NCBI RefSeq assembly: GCF_019423325.1
Contig: NZ_JAHZBQ010000002.1
Location: 62,001 to 126,000, forward strand
DNA: 64,000 nt
Source of the DNA: Campylobacter sp.
Lineage (GTDB): Bacteria > Campylobacterota > Campylobacteria > Campylobacterales > Campylobacteraceae
Direction: 5' to 3'
Made by a program: the position numbers and the translations under genes
Shown: piece by piece, positions 34,623 through 43,894 of the stretch
Numbering within the stretch: position 1 is the first letter of the stretch
Layout: the number at the start of each line of letters is the position of its first letter
The notes under the pieces: generated by a model
What the model was told of the DNA's origin: nothing
Seen by the model: only the letters and a program-made list of their open reading frames with translations
Databases searched by the model: none

Positions 34623-35681
34623 CTAAAATTTCGATGAAATTCCGCGTATCAGCTCAACCGCCTCTTTTGCGTCCGAGCATACGAACTCGAAATGCGCCCG
34701 TAGCTCCGAGGTACTGCCGTAGCCGCAGCTTACGCCCACGCTTCGCACCGCTGCCGACTTTGCCGCGATGGCGTCAAGCGACGTATCACCGATCATAAAG
34801 ATATTTTGGCTTACGGAAGGTAGGATTTCGTCACTGCAAATTTTGTCATAACAAGGAACGGAATTTAGCTCATGCGCATCATAAATTTTACTGCCGCGCA
34901 CTCCGCCTTTATCGCTCTCGCCCTCGATGCCCACACCGCTCTTTTGGCTATTATCGCCAGCCTCGTGTCTATCACTCTTTGCTTTGCTTAAATTTCTAAA
35001 CGAAATTGTATCAGAATTTTGACTCGCGATGCTGCTTAAATTTTGCTCGTAAACTTTGCTAGGATCAGGATCAAGCGCAGGAAGGCTCTTTAAATCAGGC
35101 GCTGAAATTTCACTCAAAATCGCGTTCCTGCTAGCAGCGCTTGTATTTTCATCGGCAGTCGCGTCGTGAGTTTTACCGCGAGCCGCATGCGGGCTTTTGC
35201 TAGCGGTCGCGCCGCAAATTCCTAAATTTTCGAGCGCCTTTAATATCGGTTCGGCGCTTGGTTTGGGATCTTGCACGTCCTCTCGCCCGACGATGGTGCC
35301 GAAAAATTCCGCGATACCCAGATGCTGCAATAAAATTTTAGAAAATTTCGACGTCTTGGTCGTCACGACGCCTAAATTTGCAAACTCGCTCGCCGCACGA
35401 ACCGCCTCGAACGCACCGCTTAGCAGAACGGTCTGATCCAAAAAAGTCTGCGCGTATCGCTGTTTGTAGGCGAGCACGAAATTCTGCACATCGCGCGTCA
35501 CACCTAGACGTTCAAACATTACCTCTAACGGATGTCCGATAAGCCTTTTAATCGCTTCGTCGCTAGGCTCTGCAGCGCCCAAATGCGCAAACGCGTAGTG
35601 AAAGCCGTCCAGTATCGCGGGCGTGGAGTCTATGAGCGTACCATCGAGATCAAAAAACAGAATGGTTTGGAAATTTGGCAT
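34623..35681 (-). CDS. gph: phosphoglycolate phosphatase-like HAD hydrolase with a large insert
   Basis: A HAD-superfamily phosphatase of the Gph type, probably removing 2-phosphoglycolate. Motif I FDLDGTLIDS (Asp11, Asp13), cap domain to about 85, motif II VVTTKTS (Thr107 or 108), motif III DPKPSAEPI (Lys140) and motif IV MIGDTSLDAIAAK (298-303) are present. At 352 residues it is about 135 longer than usual. The surplus, about 155-291, lies between motifs III and IV and is low-complexity (S, A, D, N, K; for example SLPALDPDPSKVYEQNLSS). Catalytic residues are intact, so activity is plausible if the insert loops out. KF-stop comes from AAATTTTAG. Confidence 0.87.
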   Translation of the reverse strand: MPNFQTILFFDLDGTLIDSTPAILDGFHYAFAHLGAAEPSDEAIKRLIGHPLEVMFERLGVTRDVQNFVLAYKQRYAQTFLDQTVLLSGAFEAVRAASEFANLGVVTTKTSKFSKILLQHLGIAEFFGTIVGREDVQDPKPSAEPILKALENLGICGATASKSPHAARGKTHDATADENTSAASRNAILSEISAPDLKSLPALDPDPSKVYEQNLSSIASQNSDTISFRNLSKAKSDRHEAGDNSQKSGVGIEGESDKGGVRGSKIYDAHELNSVPCYDKICSDEILPSVSQNIFMIGDTSLDAIAAKSAAVRSVGVSCGYGSTSELRAHFEFVCSDAKEAVELIRGISSKF

Positions 35682-35701
35682 TTTAAAATTTAATTTGGAT
35701 A

Positions 35702-35730
35702 TAAAAAAAAGCGGAGCCGAAGCTCCGCTT
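35702..35730 (-). terminator. rho-independent terminator of the CadF-like gene
   Basis: On the minus strand AAGCGGAGC and GCTCCGCTT form a perfect 9-bp stem with a TTCG tetraloop, directly followed by a run of T. It lies just after the stop codon at 35749. Confidence 0.92.
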
Positions 35731-35748
35731 ATGTGGATCTAGAAAAGA

Positions 35749-36771
35749 TTATTTTCTAAATTTAGCATCTACGCGTCTATTTTGAGCGCGGCCTGCTTTA
35801 GTAGCGTTTGTAGCGATAGGCTTAGTCTCGCCGTATCCTACAGTGGTGATTCTGCTAGCATCTACGCCGAAGCTCTTAAGCGCACCTCCAACTGCAGCAG
35901 CTCTGCGCTCGGAAAGCTTTTGATTATATGCATTCGAGCCGGTGCTATCGGTGTGACCCTCTAGGATTACTTTGTAATCAGGATGAGCTACTAGCACGTC
36001 GCTTACGTTTTTGATCTGGTTCATAAACTCAGGAGAAATTTTTGAGCTATCTGTAGCGAAATTTACGCCCAAATTTAACCTAATAACTTTCTCGCAGCCA
36101 TATTCATCAACAACTACGCCAGCAGGTGTGCCTGGGCATCTATCGACATTATCGCATACGCCGTCGTTATCTGCATCTTTGCAACCTGCAGGAGCCGGAG
36201 CGGCAGCTGGAGCTGCGTCAGCATATCTCTTGCCAAAATCAACTGCAAAGCCTAGAGTATAGAACAATACGTGGTTGCCGTCGTCAAATCTGATAGCATC
36301 GCGTGCTTCAAGTTTTGTAGCAAAGTTGTCGGTAATATAGTATTTTAGACCCAAGCCGTATTGGCCGAAGCCGCTATCTTGATCGCCATCGTTGTAAACG
36401 TCTTTAGTGTAATCCATATATCCAAGACCTAGCAAGCCGTATAATTTGAAATTATCGGTGAAATTTACCAAGTCTTTTACAGCATTGATGTGGTAGTATC
36501 TAGCGCTAGGCTTAGCATTGCCGGCTCTGTAAGCTAGATCCTCTACGCCGATATGACGAGAGTAATCGAAACCTGCCTCTAATTGATCAATGAATGAATT
36601 CTGTAGGTTTTTAGCAAGGCGTAGACCGAACATAAAATTCGTATCTAAATCCATATTTCCCTCATGAGTCATTCCACCAATAGTAGGGGTGATCTCCCAG
36701 TGATAATCAGCATCGCTAGCGAACAATGCGCCGGATGCACACAAGCTTAATGCAAGTAGAACTTTCTTCAT
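35749..36771 (-). CDS. cadF: CadF-like OmpA-family outer membrane protein
   Basis: A 340-residue porin-like adhesin. Signal peptide 1-18 (ALFAS), N-terminal eight-strand beta-barrel with EITPTIGGMTHEGNMDLD, LYGLLGLGYMDYT and FGQYGLGLKYYITDN. A calcium-type thrombospondin-3 repeat follows (DADNDGVCDNVDRCPGTPAG), then the peptidoglycan-binding OmpA domain (ILEGHTDSTGSNAYNQKLSERRA, TVGYGETKP). The barrel layout matches the C. jejuni fibronectin-binding CadF; whether it binds fibronectin here is not shown. The start is the ATG with AAAGGATG before it; five upstream codons overlap that site. Confidence 0.9.
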   Translation of the reverse strand: MKKVLLALSLCASGALFASDADYHWEITPTIGGMTHEGNMDLDTNFMFGLRLAKNLQNSFIDQLEAGFDYSRHIGVEDLAYRAGNAKPSARYYHINAVKDLVNFTDNFKLYGLLGLGYMDYTKDVYNDGDQDSGFGQYGLGLKYYITDNFATKLEARDAIRFDDGNHVLFYTLGFAVDFGKRYADAAPAAAPAPAGCKDADNDGVCDNVDRCPGTPAGVVVDEYGCEKVIRLNLGVNFATDSSKISPEFMNQIKNVSDVLVAHPDYKVILEGHTDSTGSNAYNQKLSERRAAAVGGALKSFGVDASRITTVGYGETKPIATNATKAGRAQNRRVDAKFRK

Positions 36772-36870
36772 TAAACATCCTTTCAAATAAAGTTATAATT
36801 CGATATTACCATAAAATTTTTAAAGAATTTACAAATTTGCGACAATTTCGCCACAAATTTGTAAAAAACA

Positions 36871-37260
36871 TTATCTCTTAGAGAACTGCGGACTTCTACG
36901 CGCTTTGCGGCGACCGAATTTCTTTCGCTCGACCACGCGGCTATCGCGAGTTAGCAGACCTTTTGGCTTAAGAGCCGCTCTAAAATCTTTATCCATCGCA
37001 GCAAGCGCCTTTGAAATTCCGTGTTTTAGCGCATCCGCTTGAGCCGAATATCCGCCGCCCAAAGTCTGCGCGGTGATATCCATCGAGGTCTCTTGTTTAG
37101 TCGCCAAAAGCGGCTGAACAACCCTTAGTTTGATCGCTTCGTGACCGCCTAGCCAGGTGTTTAGATCCATACCGTTTACTACGATCTTGCCGCTTCCCGG
37201 TTTTACCCAAACCTTAGCTACGGCAGTTTTTCTCTTTCCGGTTGCATAAATTGTCGCCAT
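36871..37260 (-). CDS. rpsI: 30S ribosomal protein S9
   Basis: A 129-residue S9: MATIYATGKRKTAVAKVWVKPG, the GGGYSAQADALKHGI segment and the basic tail FGRRKARRSPQFSKR that reaches P-site tRNA. Only two bases separate it from the rplM stop, forming the usual rplM-rpsI pair. Confidence 0.97.
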   Translation of the reverse strand: MATIYATGKRKTAVAKVWVKPGSGKIVVNGMDLNTWLGGHEAIKLRVVQPLLATKQETSMDITAQTLGGGYSAQADALKHGISKALAAMDKDFRAALKPKGLLTRDSRVVERKKFGRRKARRSPQFSKR

Positions 37261-37262
37261 GA

Positions 37263-37688
37263 TTATTTTCCTTTTTTAGTTGTTTGCGCAGTATGAGGGT
37301 GCTCGCCGCCTTCATATACGAATAGCTTTTTGATCATCGCCTTACCGAGCTTCGTCTTAGGAAGCATGCCGCGAACCGCAAGTCTGTAGAGCTTTGCGGG
37401 ATTGTTTTTAAGCAGGTCTTGAAATTTCACGCTCTTTACGCTTCCGAAATAGCCCGAGTAGCTGTGATAAAGTTTATCGTCGCCTTTGTTATTGCCGGTA
37501 AATACGGCTTTTGAAGCGTTGATGATAACGACGTAGTCTCCGCAATCCACGTTTGGAGTGTAGCTTGGTTTGTGTTTGCCTCGTAGCAATACGGCGACTT
37601 CAGTAAGCATTCTACCGAATCTTTTGTCGGTCGCGTCGATAACGACCCAGTCGCGCTTAACTTCGCTAGGCTTTGTAATTTCTGTCAT
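37263..37688 (-). CDS. rplM: 50S ribosomal protein L13
   Basis: A 141-residue L13: DWVVIDATDKRFGRMLTEVA, LRGKHKPSYTPNVDCGDYVVIINA, YRLAVRGMLPKTKLGKAM. First gene of the rplM-rpsI operon, with a promoter-like TATAAT upstream. Confidence 0.97.
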   Translation of the reverse strand: MTEITKPSEVKRDWVVIDATDKRFGRMLTEVAVLLRGKHKPSYTPNVDCGDYVVIINASKAVFTGNNKGDDKLYHSYSGYFGSVKSVKFQDLLKNNPAKLYRLAVRGMLPKTKLGKAMIKKLFVYEGGEHPHTAQTTKKGK

Positions 37689-37718
37689 GGTTTCCGCCTT
37701 ATTAAAATTTGAGCTGTG

Positions 37719-37724
37719 ATTATA
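37719..37724 (-). promoter_or_regulatory. -10 box of rplM-rpsI
   Basis: TATAAT on the minus strand (in CTATATAATCAC), 30 bases before the rplM ATG. No clear -35; the upstream side is AT-rich with periodic T tracts. Confidence 0.6.
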
Positions 37725-37803
37725 TAGAAATATCCTTACGTATAGCTTAATTTAAGCTATCTTTAATCTATCTGCGCTCAAATTTCATCTAAGCTTTAAA
37801 ATT

Positions 37804-40722
37804 TTATCCCTCTTCATTTACTTCGATCAGCCTAGCACCCGCAGCTTCGAGAGCCAGCACGAAGGCGCGCACCCGCGCATGCGGATAAAAATCTCGGATT
37901 ACGCTTTTATATCGCGCCACTTGAGCTTTGTTTTGCGCGAGGTATTTTTCGGAGCTTTTGTAGTCAAAAAGCAAAATTTCATCCTGCCCAAAGCACGCCA
38001 GATCCACGCGCAAAAGTTCACCCTCCGCGCTTTTGATCGGCATCTCTTTATAAGCTTTAGCGCCTCTTATCAGAGCTAAAAATTCCTCGTTTTTGCTTAG
38101 TCCTAGCGCCCGCGCCGCGATATTTTCAAAATCCGCATCGTTTAAAAATTTAGCGTATCGACCTCTTGCCAGGCTCACTCCTCGCAAAATTTCATCCGCT
38201 GCAAAGCCTTCGCTCATCTCGAGCGCATAGTGCAGCGCCTCGCCGAAATATATCGCGCTTAGCGCCTCCGTTTCACCGCCGTCTGCTTTTTCTTGCGCGC
38301 CTTGAGGTTCGCCCGCTACTAGCGCGATTTTTTTTCGCGACGACTGCTCTTCTGATTTTACGGAGCTTGGGATTACGTAGCCGTATTGAAAATCCGGGAT
38401 ATCCAGCCACTCCACGACGCCCGCACCCTTAGTCTTTTTAGCGTAAGGCGAAAAAAAGCTATAATTGTATTGATCTATTTTTTCCTCGGAGCGTTTTACG
38501 ATGATGAGCGAGCGTTCGGCGCGGGTAAATGCCACGTAGAGCTTGTTTATGTCCTCTTCATGCGCAGAGCGATCGTTTTCATCCATTAGCGCCGCAAATT
38601 CCGCATCCAGGCTCTTTCTGCTCGCAAATTTATAAAAAATTCTCCACTTATGCGTGGTAAAATCATAGTCCGTCGCGAGCTTTGAGCTCTCACCCCGGTC
38701 TTTTCCTCCGATGCGGTCGCAAACGATTACGTGTGGGAACTGAAGCCCCTTGGACTTATGCACGGTCATAATTTTAATGCCGCTTTGTTCTTTGGAAAAT
38801 ACCTCCGTTTCGTCGTTTGCAAACAGATACTCGCTAAAACTATTAAATTTTGCCAGCGTCTCAAAAAATAGCAACAGATCCGGATCGACAAAATTTAATT
38901 TCAGCGAGCTAGCTATAAATTCTGCCGTTTTTTGCGCGTTTCTATGCAGATCGACCGCTATTTTTTTAAGCCGCCTACCCAAAATCGCTTCGGCATTTCG
39001 CAGATAAATTTTATCGCCACCTACGCAAAATTTCGCGTATTGAATTACGGCATTTACCTGCTCGCTGCAACGCAGAGCCTTATTTGAGCCGCTGCAAACC
39101 TCGCAGAATTCTGATAGCATCTCTTTTAGTGCGCTTACATGCTCGTTTTTCCAGCATAAAATCGCGATATCATCAGCTCTTACGCCGCACTCCTCAACAA
39201 GCCTGCGCGCTTGCTCCGCAGCCCCCTTTAGCACGTCGTCGTATGAAAACGCTGCTACATAGCCGTAATCATCGCTTTGCACCTCAAATAGTGGCATTTG
39301 TGGATGAGAAAGAGGATAATCCTTAATTTTTTGCAGCACCGAAGCAGGCAGATCGTCATCTAGCTTATTTGCCGCGATTTGATCTTCATAAGACGCAAAT
39401 TTATCGCGCAAGATCTCATTTACAAATTTTACGATAAGTTTTAAACTGCGATAATTGCGCGGCAGGCTCTGCGTTTTGATTTGACTAAACTGCTCGCGCA
39501 AAATATCAAAAATTTTTCTCTCTGCGCCGCGAAATTTATAGATGCTCTGTTTTTTATCGCCTACGTAAAAAAAGCTACCGCAGCGCTCTTCCGCCCCTTT
39601 GCCGGCAAGCGCTTCAGAGATTAGCGGCAGCATGATTTCATACTGGCAAATGTCGGTATCTTGGAATTCGTCAATTAAAATATGCGTGATTTTAGAATCG
39701 AGCCTGAAATACAAAAGCTCGCGATTGCCCTGCAACGCCTCTGCGCTCGGATTTAGCAGCGAGTGCACTGCTGCGGTGACATCGCCGAATGTAAGCTTAC
39801 CACTTTTGCGCTGCACCGATTTAAGCGCTTCGGCATAAATTTTAATTAGTCCTGCCAGCTTAACTGCATATGTCGCATCCATCCACGCTATTTCGCGAGC
39901 TATGGCGTCTTTCAGCCTTGCTAGCTCACCGTCAAGATACGAAATTTTTTTAAGCTGTGAGCGCGGATAATCGAAACTGCCGTTGGCAAGAGCCGAAAGA
40001 ATGAAGCCCGAAGATAATTTTGACAAATCGCTAACAGGGCTTAGCCCATTTACGGCTCCAGCGCTTACGCCCGCATCTCTCGCCGCTTTTTGCAAGTGAG
40101 ATAAAATTTCATTTATCTCTGCCAGCGCGGAGCTTTGGGGAAGCGTGGGCGGATTTATGCTTATATCGCCTCTCCAAATGCTTTGCAAGCTATTTAAAAA
40201 CTCGTTCTTTGTCATTCCTGAATCACTTACATAATCCACGACCTCTCTTAGTAGCGTTTCGTTTTTACAAATCGCGCCTAAAAACGCCGCCTGCTGCACA
40301 CCCAAAATCCCTTCATCGTTTTCAAAGCTTGGATCAATGCCGCTGTTTAGCGCAAAGGAGCGTAGAGCTTTTGCAAAAAACGCATCAAAGGTAAAGATAT
40401 TTAAGCTTTCGCTTAAAAATTTTGGGCTCAGCCGCTCTTGCGCTGCCAAAACCTCATCCGCGCTCATATTTAGATCCTCGCAAATTTGCTCCAGCTCGGG
40501 GCTTGGCACAAGGGCGCCGTCGCGCACGACAAGCAAATTTTGAAATTTCTCCACGATGCGCGTTTTCATCTCAGCAGCAGCTTTTTTGGTGAAGGTAAGC
40601 GCTAAAATTTCATTGATCGGCTCGCCTTTTAGAACCAGCTCGATGAACCTCACTGCGAGATTGAAGGTCTTGCCGCTGCCTGCGCTCGCTTCAAGCGCCA
40701 GATAGTTTTCAAATTTTGCCAT
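37804..40722 (-). CDS. addA: AddA/RecB-type helicase-nuclease
   Basis: A 972-residue UvrD-like helicase subunit for double-strand break processing. Walker A EASAGSGKTF at 11-20, LTFTKKAAAEMKTR (motif Ia), LIDEFQDTD (motif II), FYVGDKKQSIYKFRGAE (III), LPRNYRS (IV), MTVHKSKGLQFPHVIV (V) and LYVAFTRAERSLI (VI). A C-terminal RecB-type nuclease has GEALHYALE, LRVDLACFGQDEILLFDYKS with the catalytic Asp-Tyr-Lys. The start is ATG 40722, which overlaps the addB 3' end by 14 bases; 29 upstream codons lie in addB. Partner of AddB. Confidence 0.93.
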   Translation of the reverse strand: MAKFENYLALEASAGSGKTFNLAVRFIELVLKGEPINEILALTFTKKAAAEMKTRIVEKFQNLLVVRDGALVPSPELEQICEDLNMSADEVLAAQERLSPKFLSESLNIFTFDAFFAKALRSFALNSGIDPSFENDEGILGVQQAAFLGAICKNETLLREVVDYVSDSGMTKNEFLNSLQSIWRGDISINPPTLPQSSALAEINEILSHLQKAARDAGVSAGAVNGLSPVSDLSKLSSGFILSALANGSFDYPRSQLKKISYLDGELARLKDAIAREIAWMDATYAVKLAGLIKIYAEALKSVQRKSGKLTFGDVTAAVHSLLNPSAEALQGNRELLYFRLDSKITHILIDEFQDTDICQYEIMLPLISEALAGKGAEERCGSFFYVGDKKQSIYKFRGAERKIFDILREQFSQIKTQSLPRNYRSLKLIVKFVNEILRDKFASYEDQIAANKLDDDLPASVLQKIKDYPLSHPQMPLFEVQSDDYGYVAAFSYDDVLKGAAEQARRLVEECGVRADDIAILCWKNEHVSALKEMLSEFCEVCSGSNKALRCSEQVNAVIQYAKFCVGGDKIYLRNAEAILGRRLKKIAVDLHRNAQKTAEFIASSLKLNFVDPDLLLFFETLAKFNSFSEYLFANDETEVFSKEQSGIKIMTVHKSKGLQFPHVIVCDRIGGKDRGESSKLATDYDFTTHKWRIFYKFASRKSLDAEFAALMDENDRSAHEEDINKLYVAFTRAERSLIIVKRSEEKIDQYNYSFFSPYAKKTKGAGVVEWLDIPDFQYGYVIPSSVKSEEQSSRKKIALVAGEPQGAQEKADGGETEALSAIYFGEALHYALEMSEGFAADEILRGVSLARGRYAKFLNDADFENIAARALGLSKNEEFLALIRGAKAYKEMPIKSAEGELLRVDLACFGQDEILLFDYKSSEKYLAQNKAQVARYKSVIRDFYPHARVRAFVLALEAAGARLIEVNEEG

Positions 40723-43618
40723 CGATCTGCCCCTTGCAAATGATTTTATAATCGCAGTATTCGCAGCTTTGCACCACTTCCGTGCGCGTAAAAGCGACCT
40801 CGCTTGCAAATTCCTTGCCGATAGAGCTTAGCGTCTCGCGTAGATTTTCTAAGCTAGGCGTTTTGTCGCCAGGAGCCGCAAACGCGCAATCTTTTAGCGA
40901 CAGATAGGCGCATTCGCACTCCTGGGCTAAAAGCGCGCGGTAAAATGTAAGCTGGAATTTTTCCATATGCTTTTTAGCTGAACCGCGTTTGTAATCGATG
41001 ATAAACTTCCGCCCTGTCTTGTCTTCGTCAATGCGGTCGATCCGCCCGCTCAGCCGCACTCCGTCAAGCTCGCCTTTTAGTGGTATTTCACTACCGCTAA
41101 AGCTCCAAATTTGCTCATGCCCTTCCAAAAGCCTAGCTAGCTTTTCTACAGCTTTTAGCTCAAGCTCCGCATCAAAGCGCGCGATACCCACTTCTCGCGC
41201 GAGCTGCGAATAAATAGAGCGAAATTTTTGCATGCTAAATTTCATCCCCGCTCGCTCATATAAACGCTGAAAACTCGTATGCAAAATTTTGCCTAAAAGC
41301 GCATTATCCTCGCCAAATTTTAGCCCCTCCCTCAACCCGAAAACGTAGCGGTAATAATACTTCCTCTTGCATTCTAAAAACGTATCCAGCCGCGAAAACG
41401 ACAGCTCCTCGGCAAAAAAATCATGGCAAGCCACGGGATCTTCTTGTCCGCATAAGGCGGGCTTAAATTCCTCTCGCCCAAAAAGCCGCAAATAATCCTC
41501 CTGCGAAAATTCCGCGTCTTGTTGCACTTCAAAGCTTTTCAAAAACCGCGAAGGCAATTTCTCGACGCTTTGCAGATAGCAAATCGCGCTTTTTTTAGCG
41601 CCTCTTAGCAAGCCGTCGTAGTAAAATCTTTGTAAATTTTCGCGATCTACGTGGCTGATGAGCCCCGCTCTAGCGCGCAAAGCGGAGTTTAAAAACATCT
41701 CTCCGCTACTGCGCTTAGGCACCAGATCATCATTAAAATCGGGGATTATCACGCCGTCAAATTGTAGCCCACGGCTCTCTAAAAGCCCCATTACCGTAAC
41801 CTTTCCGCCACGAACATCATCAAGCTTAATGCGCGAAATTTCTAACAAAAAAAGATCGATTAGATTGCCCAAGCTTAGGTTTTCGTCCTTAAATTTTCGA
41901 AGTAAAATTTTAATTAGATATAGCGGCTCTTTTAGCTTTTCTTGCAGCAGCGCGTCGCTAATTTTAGGTAAACAAGCGAGCTTGGCAATTAGCGCCTCGA
42001 AATGCTCGAAGCTTACTTGCTTTGAAAAATCGCGCGCGAACTCGCCAAAAAGCGCCTCATCCACACCCACACTCGCAAAAAACAGATCAAGCTCCTGCGG
42101 GTTTGGGCGCTGCAGATACTCATCTGCGCCCTCGCGTATTTTAGAGCGCCTAAAGCGATCACGCTGCTCAGGGCTTTTTGAATACCCATCTTCTTCCTCA
42201 AGCTCTATATGCTCCCGCTGCATAGAGTATTTTAGGCTCTCTTGCTGCTTTAAAAGCTCTTGCTGTTTTGCACGAGCCGAATAATCGCGCTGCTGCGCAC
42301 ACTCCAAAGACTCTTGAAACTCCGTAAAATCCAAAGAAAAGCTTTGTTCTCCCGCGCTATGCGTGCGTTCTGCCGAAATTTCACGCAGAATTTCAAAATT
42401 TTCCGTATTTTCAAACGCCCCTGCAGACATAAAATTTAAATCCGCTTTAGAATTTGAAAAAATTTCGCAATCAAACGCGGAATTTTGCTGTGCTAAATTT
42501 TGTGAAATAGAATTCTCCGAAGCGAAATTCCCTAGCGCTAAATTTTGCTGTACCGCGGAATCCTCCGTATCCAAAAATTCTCCGCCTGGGCTTTTTAATG
42601 CGCGGTAATCTACGCCAAATTTTGGCGTGCGCGCCTCTTTTAAGCACTGCGAAATTTTCTCTAGCGTTACGTAAAATAGGCTATCTTTAAGCTTCTCGCC
42701 CATCGCGAAATTTAGCATGCGGTGCGAGCCGCGAGCCCTTGCGATGCGCTCGTCGTAAAGCCGCAGCGTGCCGGCAAAGCTCTCGTCGGGCAAAATCACC
42801 GCGATGCGCTCCGGCGCAATGCCCGCGCGTACGAAGGATGAAATTTTTTCAAAAACGTAGCTCGCCTGCAAGCTTCGCAGCTCAAAGCCTCTACACACAA
42901 CCGCTCCGCCCACGCTTAGCGGCTCGCGGCTTAAAATTTCACCAGTACCAAGATTTACGCGGTATGCAAAACCTAGCTCTAGGCTTATGCCACAAAGCTC
43001 CTCCACTGCGCGCACGGGCTTGGAATTTAAAGTCGTGGCTCTAAAGCTCAACACAACCTCGCTAAGCTCCGCCGCGCGCTTAAAAATCTCGAACTCAAAT
43101 GCGCTAGGATTGCCGTCGATTTTGATTTCTATCCGCTCAAATCCGCGCAAATAGGACTCATTTATCTCATAAAGCGCGGGCAGCGTGATCTCGTCGTAAA
43201 ATCCATGCTCGCGCAAAATCCTTGCATACGCCCCCGCTAGCTCTCGCAGAATTTCAAAATGCTCGGCGTACCACGCGTAGGTGTCGCTAAGATCGAGCGC
43301 ATCGATACTCACGCGCTCCGTCGCAAGCTCCTTGAAAAAACCAAAAAGATACTCGCGGTTGCGCATAAACTCGTAAAGCTCGTTAGGGAATTTAAGCCTC
43401 TCGCCTGCGCGCTTGCTCTCGTTTACCGCTTGTTTCATAAAAAGCGCGCGGTCTATCTCGCCGCAAGCGACAAGATCCGGTACAAAAAGCGCCTTTTCGT
43501 AGAATTCCGCCAACGTAATCCTTGGTGCCAGCACGCCGCCACTCTCGTTTTGTAGCGCCGCGCGTAGCGCACGCGAGCTGGTGTAGACAAAGAGATTTTT
43601 AGAGGGCAAATTTTTCAA
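40709..43618 (-). CDS. addB: AddB-type nuclease with a low-complexity insert
   Basis: A 969-residue partner of AddA. The inactive helicase-like N-terminus (NLFVYTSSRALRAALQ) is followed by VTVMGLLESRGLQFDGVIIPDFNDDLVP. The C-terminal PD-(D/E)XK nuclease has LLGKILHTSFQRL, LSGRIDRID and FIIDYKRGS. Four cysteines fit an Fe-S staple: one in FLECKRKYYYRY (about 748) and three in CEYCDYKIIC near the end. Residues about 345-495 are an insert rich in Q, N, S, E and A (NFASENSISQNLAQQNSA; QQELLKQQESLKYSMQ), not expected in AddB and between conserved parts. Co-transcribed with addA. Confidence 0.88.
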   Translation of the reverse strand: MKNLPSKNLFVYTSSRALRAALQNESGGVLAPRITLAEFYEKALFVPDLVACGEIDRALFMKQAVNESKRAGERLKFPNELYEFMRNREYLFGFFKELATERVSIDALDLSDTYAWYAEHFEILRELAGAYARILREHGFYDEITLPALYEINESYLRGFERIEIKIDGNPSAFEFEIFKRAAELSEVVLSFRATTLNSKPVRAVEELCGISLELGFAYRVNLGTGEILSREPLSVGGAVVCRGFELRSLQASYVFEKISSFVRAGIAPERIAVILPDESFAGTLRLYDERIARARGSHRMLNFAMGEKLKDSLFYVTLEKISQCLKEARTPKFGVDYRALKSPGGEFLDTEDSAVQQNLALGNFASENSISQNLAQQNSAFDCEIFSNSKADLNFMSAGAFENTENFEILREISAERTHSAGEQSFSLDFTEFQESLECAQQRDYSARAKQQELLKQQESLKYSMQREHIELEEEDGYSKSPEQRDRFRRSKIREGADEYLQRPNPQELDLFFASVGVDEALFGEFARDFSKQVSFEHFEALIAKLACLPKISDALLQEKLKEPLYLIKILLRKFKDENLSLGNLIDLFLLEISRIKLDDVRGGKVTVMGLLESRGLQFDGVIIPDFNDDLVPKRSSGEMFLNSALRARAGLISHVDRENLQRFYYDGLLRGAKKSAICYLQSVEKLPSRFLKSFEVQQDAEFSQEDYLRLFGREEFKPALCGQEDPVACHDFFAEELSFSRLDTFLECKRKYYYRYVFGLREGLKFGEDNALLGKILHTSFQRLYERAGMKFSMQKFRSIYSQLAREVGIARFDAELELKAVEKLARLLEGHEQIWSFSGSEIPLKGELDGVRLSGRIDRIDEDKTGRKFIIDYKRGSAKKHMEKFQLTFYRALLAQECECAYLSLKDCAFAAPGDKTPSLENLRETLSSIGKEFASEVAFTRTEVVQSCEYCDYKIICKGQIDGKI

Positions 43619-43894
43619 AACAAATCCTTTATGGGCGATTCGCAGAACGCGGAATTTTGCGATATTTTAGCAAGAAATTTTTAGTTTGGGCTTTTAAGCA
43701 AAGAAGTTTTTGAAAAGCTTGAGAGGCTAAATTTTATCAAGTCAAATTTAGCAAGTTGGATGAGCGTAAAATTTTAATCTGCGGCGCTTTGAGCGCAAAA
43801 TTCCAACTCGCTCCGCATTAATCGCGGCATATTTCGACGCAAAATTTTACGAGTGGATTCCGTAAATTACAAAGCGGCAAAAACGCGATCAAAT

